This document shows positions 60,266 to 64,000 of a stretch of 64,000 nt of DNA, in pieces (position 1 is the stretch's first letter; each line of letters starts with the position of its first letter). Origin of the DNA: Halalkaliarchaeum desulfuricum (GTDB lineage Archaea; Halobacteriota; Halobacteria; Halobacteriales; Haloferacaceae). A model generated the notes under the pieces. It searched no databases. It worked only from the letters and a program-made list of their open reading frames with translations, and had not been told where the DNA came from. A program made the translations under genes and the position numbers. The stretch is from positions 3,249,121 to 3,313,120 of the forward strand of contig NZ_CP025066.1 in assembly GCF_002952775.1 (NCBI RefSeq), given 5' to 3'.

Positions 60266-61443
60266 TGCGAGTCGTCGCGAAGTTCGGCGGAACCAGTCTC
60301 GGTAGCGGGGATCGGATCAACCGAGCCGCCGATTCGATTGCCAACGCCGTGCGTGAAGGCCACGAAATCGCTGTCGTCGCGAGCGCGATGGGATCGACCA
60401 CCGACGAACTCCTCGAGGAGATTTCCTTCGAGACCGACGAGTCGGATCGCGCAGAGATCGTCTCGATGGGGGAACGCACCAGCGTCCGGATGCTCAAGGC
60501 GGCGCTTGCAGCCCGGGGGATCGACGCGGTGTTCGTCGAACCCGGGAGGGACCTGTGGCCGATCGTCACGAACGAACAGGGGGAGGTCGACGTCGAGGTG
60601 ACCAAACGCGGGGTCGAAGCCCTCGCAGATAAACTCGAGGACGTGGTTCCGGTCGTCACTGGGTTCCTCGCGGAAACGCCGGACGGCCGCGTCACGACAC
60701 TCGGGCGGGGCGGCAGCGACACCACCGCTGTCATGCTCGGCCGGTATATGAATGCCGACGAGGTCGTCATCGTCACGGACGTCGAAGGGGTTATGACAGG
60801 GGACCCCCACGTCGTCGAGGGCGCACGAAACGTCGGACAGATCACCGTCGACGAGCTCCGGAACCTCTCGTTTCGGGGCGCAGAGGTCATCGCACCGAGC
60901 GCGCTCGCGTACAAGACGGACGATCTCGACGTTCGGGTCGTGCACTACCAGCACGGGGATCTTCTCACGGGCGGGACACGCATCGAGGGCGCCTTCGAGA
61001 ACCTGATCGACATGCGGGAGGAGCCGCTCGCGTGTATCACCGTCGCCGGGCGATCGATCCGAAACCGTCCGGGGATCCTGGCGGACCTCTCGCAGGCGCT
61101 CAGGACCGAGGACATCAACATCGATGCGGTCGCAAGCGGGATGGATTCGGTGACGTTCTACGTCGACGTCGAACGGGCTGAGGAGGCGGAGGCGCTCCTC
61201 CACGAGGAGGTCGTTCACGACAACCTGCTCTCGTCGGTGACCGTCGAGGACGACATCGTGGTCATCCGGGTGACTGGTGGAGAACTCCCGAACCAACCCG
61301 GAGTGATAAACGAGATCGTCGCCCCGATCGCGGAGGCGGGGATCAACCTCCACGACGTCATCACGAGCGCCACGTCGGTGGCGCTGTTCGTCGCCTGGGA
61401 GGATCGCGAGCGCACTCTGGAGATCGTCCAGGAGGAGTTTTGA
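60265..61443 (+). CDS. lysC: Aspartate kinase
   Basis: 392 residues from ATG 60265; GTG and TTG codons 3 and 6 bases upstream are in frame. N-terminal kinase motif VVAKFGGTSLGSGDRINRAA, FGRGGSDTTAVMLGRYM-type motif present as LGRGGSDTTAVMLGRYMNAD, and two C-terminal ACT domains (ITVAGRSIRNRPGILADLSQ, IRVTGGELPNQPGVINEIVA). It phosphorylates aspartate at the entry to lysine, methionine and threonine synthesis; ACT domains bind the feedback inhibitor. Its stop is followed 22 bases later by a HAD gene. Confidence 0.95.
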   Translation: MRVVAKFGGTSLGSGDRINRAADSIANAVREGHEIAVVASAMGSTTDELLEEISFETDESDRAEIVSMGERTSVRMLKAALAARGIDAVFVEPGRDLWPIVTNEQGEVDVEVTKRGVEALADKLEDVVPVVTGFLAETPDGRVTTLGRGGSDTTAVMLGRYMNADEVVIVTDVEGVMTGDPHVVEGARNVGQITVDELRNLSFRGAEVIAPSALAYKTDDLDVRVVHYQHGDLLTGGTRIEGAFENLIDMREEPLACITVAGRSIRNRPGILADLSQALRTEDINIDAVASGMDSVTFYVDVERAEEAEALLHEEVVHDNLLSSVTVEDDIVVIRVTGGELPNQPGVINEIVAPIAEAGINLHDVITSATSVALFVAWEDRERTLEIVQEEF

Positions 61444-61465
61444 GGCTCCCTTTCGAAGATCGCGC

Positions 61466-62113
61466 ATGAGCTACGACACGGTTGTTTTCGACAACGACGG
61501 TGTGCTCACGGAGCTCACTCCACACGACGTGATCCGGGATGCAGTGCGGGAGACGTTCCGGGAGTTCGACGTCGATCCATCACCGGACGCCGTCGAAGCT
61601 CTCGTCGGGGATGACGCCGACGGGATTTACCGGGTTAGCGACGAACACGACATCGATCCCGAACTGCTCTGGTCTCGGCGGGAAGAAAACGCGGCCAGGG
61701 CTCAGCAGGAGGCGATCGATGCGGGAATCAAGGGAGTGTACGAAGACGTCGACGCGCTTCGGGAGTTCGATGCGACGAGGGGAGTGGTCTCGAACAACCA
61801 GCACGCGACGATCGAGTACATTGTCGAGACGTTCGACCTTCGAGACCTCTTTTCGGTCGCGATCGGACGGAAACCGACCCTCGACGGGTTCCGAAACCGG
61901 AAGCCGAATCCACACTATCTCGAGCGTGCACTCTCGACGATCGAGGCGAATTCGGCACTGTACGTCGGTGACAGCAACGTCGACGTGGTCGCCGCTCGGC
62001 GGGCAGGGATAGATGTCGCGTTTCTCCGCCGGGAACACCGGAACGGATACGAACTCCAGACCGAACCCACCTACGAGATCGAATCGCTCGCGGAACTCCC
62101 GGCACTCGTCTGA
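61466..62113 (+). CDS. HAD-superfamily phosphatase
   Basis: 215 residues. Motif I VVFDNDGVLTELTP (DxD nucleophile), motif II Ser/Thr region RGVVSNNQHATIEY, motif III Lys in FRNRKPNPHYLERA, and motif IV YVGDSNVDVVAAR. All four are intact, in contrast to the HAD pseudogene at 9919. Phosphoglycolate phosphatase-like cap (C1). Substrate unknown. Downstream of aspartate kinase, possibly co-transcribed. Confidence 0.88.
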   Translation: MSYDTVVFDNDGVLTELTPHDVIRDAVRETFREFDVDPSPDAVEALVGDDADGIYRVSDEHDIDPELLWSRREENAARAQQEAIDAGIKGVYEDVDALREFDATRGVVSNNQHATIEYIVETFDLRDLFSVAIGRKPTLDGFRNRKPNPHYLERALSTIEANSALYVGDSNVDVVAARRAGIDVAFLRREHRNGYELQTEPTYEIESLAELPALV

Positions 62114-62164
62114 TCGAACGAACTGATTCGTATCGCGGTCACGAGATCAGCGGGACTCTAGCGT

Positions 62165-62254
62165 TCATCCGAACGCGTACATCGCGAGGATGACCACGAC
62201 GAGAAACGCGGATACTCCGACTGTACCTAAAACGACCTTGGTTGCCGTGCTCAT
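62165..62254 (-). CDS. 29-residue membrane peptide
   Basis: ATG 62254 to TGA 62165-62167 encodes MSTATKVVLGTVGVSAFLVV plus VILAMYAFG, one hydrophobic helix. TTTTAAG on the minus strand is centred near 62281, about 27 bases upstream, as expected for a leaderless start, which is the main support. Similar very short single-helix proteins exist in haloarchaea. No function can be assigned. Confidence 0.5.
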   Translation of the reverse strand: MSTATKVVLGTVGVSAFLVVVILAMYAFG

Positions 62255-62347
62255 ACGTATCGCTCCGACGGCCGCCTTCTTAAAATCACCTCGTTCGATC
62301 GGCTCCACCAGACACTCTTAAAAGGTGTCCGACCGAAGACGTGTAGT

Positions 62348-62833
62348 ATGCGAGTGCGTGACGCGGTCGAAGCAGACGCCGACGCGATGGCGACGTTGGC
62401 CGATCAGCCGGCGGACGTGATGCGGAACCTCGTTCACGACAGGACCGTCCGCGTCGCAGTCGATAAACCGGAAGAAAACGACGAATCGGAAGAAAACGAC
62501 GAATCGGAAGAAAACGACGAATCCGAAGCGACGAGCGACGAATCCGAAGCGACGAGCAACGAAACCGATCACCCGTTACGTGCGATGGTTTCGTTCGACG
62601 CGGCTCAGGAGACAGTTCACGTCACCCAGTTTGCCGGAGATCTCGAGGCAGTCGAACGACTCCTGGAGGAACCGATCAGGTTCGCACGTAGCGAGGGGAT
62701 GACCGTCGAGGCAATCGTCGCTGTCGGCGACGAAACGGGCAAAGCTGCAGTGGAAACCAAGGGGTTCAGCCGGGCGGGAGATGGACCTCGGTTCGACGGG
62801 GAACCGACGGTTCGGTACCGCCTGGAGGAATGA
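62348..62833 (+). CDS. GNAT-like acetyltransferase with acidic repeat insert
   Basis: 161 residues. MRVRDAVEADADAMATLADQ resembles the first strand and helix of GNAT domains; the C-terminal VEAIVAVGDETGKAAVETKG followed by FSRAGDGPRF matches the final strand of the fold. An insert at about residues 40-73 consists of three EENDES units and two EATSDES-type units, encoded by 18- and 21-base repeats. The acetyl-CoA loop (Q/R-x-x-G-x-G/A) is not clear, so activity is uncertain. Monocistronic. Confidence 0.65.
   Translation: MRVRDAVEADADAMATLADQPADVMRNLVHDRTVRVAVDKPEENDESEENDESEENDESEATSDESEATSNETDHPLRAMVSFDAAQETVHVTQFAGDLEAVERLLEEPIRFARSEGMTVEAIVAVGDETGKAAVETKGFSRAGDGPRFDGEPTVRYRLEE
62471..62566. 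repeat. 18- and 21-base tandem repeats in the GNAT-like gene
   Basis: GAAGAAAACGACGAATCG at 62471, 62489 and, with one change, 62507, then GAAGCGACGAGCGACGAATC-type units at 62525 and 62546. All keep the frame. Confidence 0.85.
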
Positions 62834-62851
62834 TTCGGAGCCCCGTTCTCT

Positions 62852-63691
62852 TCACTGGCCGAGAATTGCCCGCACTGCGAACAGTGCGTTCTCCTTGCGT
62901 TCCCGCAGCCGGCGATAGAAGTAGGAGATCCACCTGTTTCCGTACGGGGCGTACTGCCAGACTTCGTATCCCTGGGCGGCGAGATCCCGCTGGGCGTCCT
63001 CGCGAACTCCCATCAGCATCTGGACTTCGAACTCCGTGCCGTGTTCGTCGTGGAGCCGTTTTGCATACGAGATCATCTCCGGATCGTGGCTCCCGATGCC
63101 GACACCGCGCTCGCGGTTCTCGAAGCAGTAACGAATCAACTCCTTGTACGCCTCGTTAACCCGCTGTTTTCCCTTATAAGATATCTCGGGATCCTCGTTG
63201 TACGCTCCTTTCACCAGGCGAAGTCGACCGGGTCGATCGACGATGCGTTCCATGTCGTCCATCGTCCGTTTGAGGTTCGCCTGGACGCACAGCCCAACGC
63301 CCCACGGATGGATGTCCATCGCCTCGTCGAACGCGTCCAGGGTCGCATCCGTGGTTGTCGCGTCCTCCATGTCACACCACACGAAGACGTCGTGTTCGGC
63401 GCCGGCCTCGACGATCCGGTGGTAGTTCTCCGTGAACACGTCGTCGCCGAGGTCGAGCCCCAGCTGGGATGGCTTCACGGAGACGCAGGCGTCCATCTCG
63501 GTTCCCGCGATGTCCTCGACCAGGTCGAGATACGTCTGCGTGTCCTCTTCGACGGGTTCGGGATCGTCGTAGTGTTCTCCCAGGAGGTTCAGAATAACTC
63601 CGACGCCGTCATCGTTCATCTGCCGGGTGTGTTCGAACGCTGCGGCCGGAGTTTCTCCGGCGACGAATCTGCCGGCGATGGGTGGCAGCAT
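62852..63691 (-). CDS. putA: Proline dehydrogenase
   Basis: 279 residues. PRODH TIM barrel: CVSVKPSQLGLDLGDDVF, FVWCDMEDATTTDATLDAFD, RLRLVKGAYNEDPEIS, GIGSHDPEMISYAKRLHDEH, and the proline-binding YGNRWISYFYRRLRERKENA at the C-terminus. FAD enzyme that oxidises proline to P5C; no P5C dehydrogenase is in the window. The protein is the short monofunctional form, not the bifunctional PutA. Start ATG 63691 precedes ETPAAAFEHTRQMNDDGVGV. Confidence 0.93.
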   Translation of the reverse strand: MLPPIAGRFVAGETPAAAFEHTRQMNDDGVGVILNLLGEHYDDPEPVEEDTQTYLDLVEDIAGTEMDACVSVKPSQLGLDLGDDVFTENYHRIVEAGAEHDVFVWCDMEDATTTDATLDAFDEAMDIHPWGVGLCVQANLKRTMDDMERIVDRPGRLRLVKGAYNEDPEISYKGKQRVNEAYKELIRYCFENRERGVGIGSHDPEMISYAKRLHDEHGTEFEVQMLMGVREDAQRDLAAQGYEVWQYAPYGNRWISYFYRRLRERKENALFAVRAILGQ

Positions 63692-64000
63692 GACTCACCC
63701 TTTCCCGGCGGGGATAAAGAGCATACCGTTGTCTTCTCACAGTTCGAAAAACCGTTTCCATCTTTACCATGGTGTGCGATAACACCTATATACAACGCCC
63801 TGCGTTTAACCACGATAATTTGAACCGCGGGTATATCCCAGGGATTCAGAAACTCCCGGATATGGAACAGAGGCGTCGCCGCTCGGAAGTGGACCTGGAT
63901 CCGGACACGGATGGGAACTCCGCCCCGGATTGAGGAGCAACTACAGAAGCGGAGGTTCGGAGTGGGGGGACACTCAAAGAAACGAATCGACGTTTCCTCC
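63692..64000. other. Gap at window end, no supported gene
   Basis: 309 bases. AT-rich around 63720-63830 (AACACCTATATACAAC), a plausible promoter of proline dehydrogenase or of a gene beyond the window. A 23-codon frame starting at 63862 (MEQRRRRSEVDLDPDTDGNS) is short and Arg-rich and is not called. Confidence 0.4.

Overview
The window is a GC-rich stretch of a haloarchaeal (class Halobacteria) chromosome. The evidence is the very acidic proteome, archaeal information-processing genes (RadB, aRF1, PCNA, DnaG, archaeal glycyl-tRNA synthetase, CDP-archaeol synthase, Tfx, RNase P RNA), a tRNA-His with an encoded G-1, and TATA-like boxes about 27 bases upstream of many start codons, as expected for leaderless transcripts. 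I cannot name the genus with confidence; a Haloferacales/Halorubrum-like organism is a guess.

Layout. 1-5.1 kb: the end of radB, a large secreted modular protein, a small membrane protein and a zinc-ribbon winged-helix regulator. 5.2-9.8 kb: a catabolic island (DUF59 protein, amidohydrolase, zinc alcohol dehydrogenase, dehalogenase-type alpha/beta hydrolase, bacterio-opsin-activator-type regulator) with two matching operators in the divergent promoter. 9.9-12.5 kb: a decay zone with two internal-deletion pseudogenes (HAD dehalogenase, thioredoxin-reductase-like), a VapBC pair and a short flavoprotein. 12.6-30 kb: mostly housekeeping (peroxiredoxin, DsbA-like, DUF373, pyrE, Tfx, TRAM, aldo/keto reductase, ROK kinase, UspA, CBS, hisA, prf1, hisB, SDR, site-2 protease) plus a membrane protein with five DUF1508 repeats.

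30-32.8 kb: tRNA-His with three partial copies of its 3' end next to it, then an IS200/IS605 element whose ends fold into paired triloop hairpins, inserted at the 3' end of dnaG. 32.8-40 kb: dnaG, a DUF3311/SSS transporter pair, RNase P RNA, an AMMECR1 protein, and an uncharacterised four-gene operon containing PASTA and helix-hairpin-helix domains. 40-56 kb: an ammonium transporter fused to PII, a sulfatase-fold enzyme, CBS protein, glyS, dolichol kinase-like protein, uvrB, a band-7 protein, a membrane-anchored HTH protein, PCNA and carS.

56-64 kb: an 840-base AT-rich gap with tandem and inverted repeats, an Era-like GTPase whose P-loop is split by a LAGLIDADG intein, two partner genes (DUF2073/OapB-like and a zinc-ribbon OapC-like protein), aspartate kinase, a HAD phosphatase, small proteins and proline dehydrogenase.

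The best candidates for undescribed biology are the four-gene PASTA operon, the paired-hairpin IS605 architecture (including a similar hairpin pair inside tnpA), the tRNA-His 3'-end copies, the intein-split GTPase with its RNA-protein-like neighbours, and the alcohol/ketone-type catabolic cluster with its mirrored operators.
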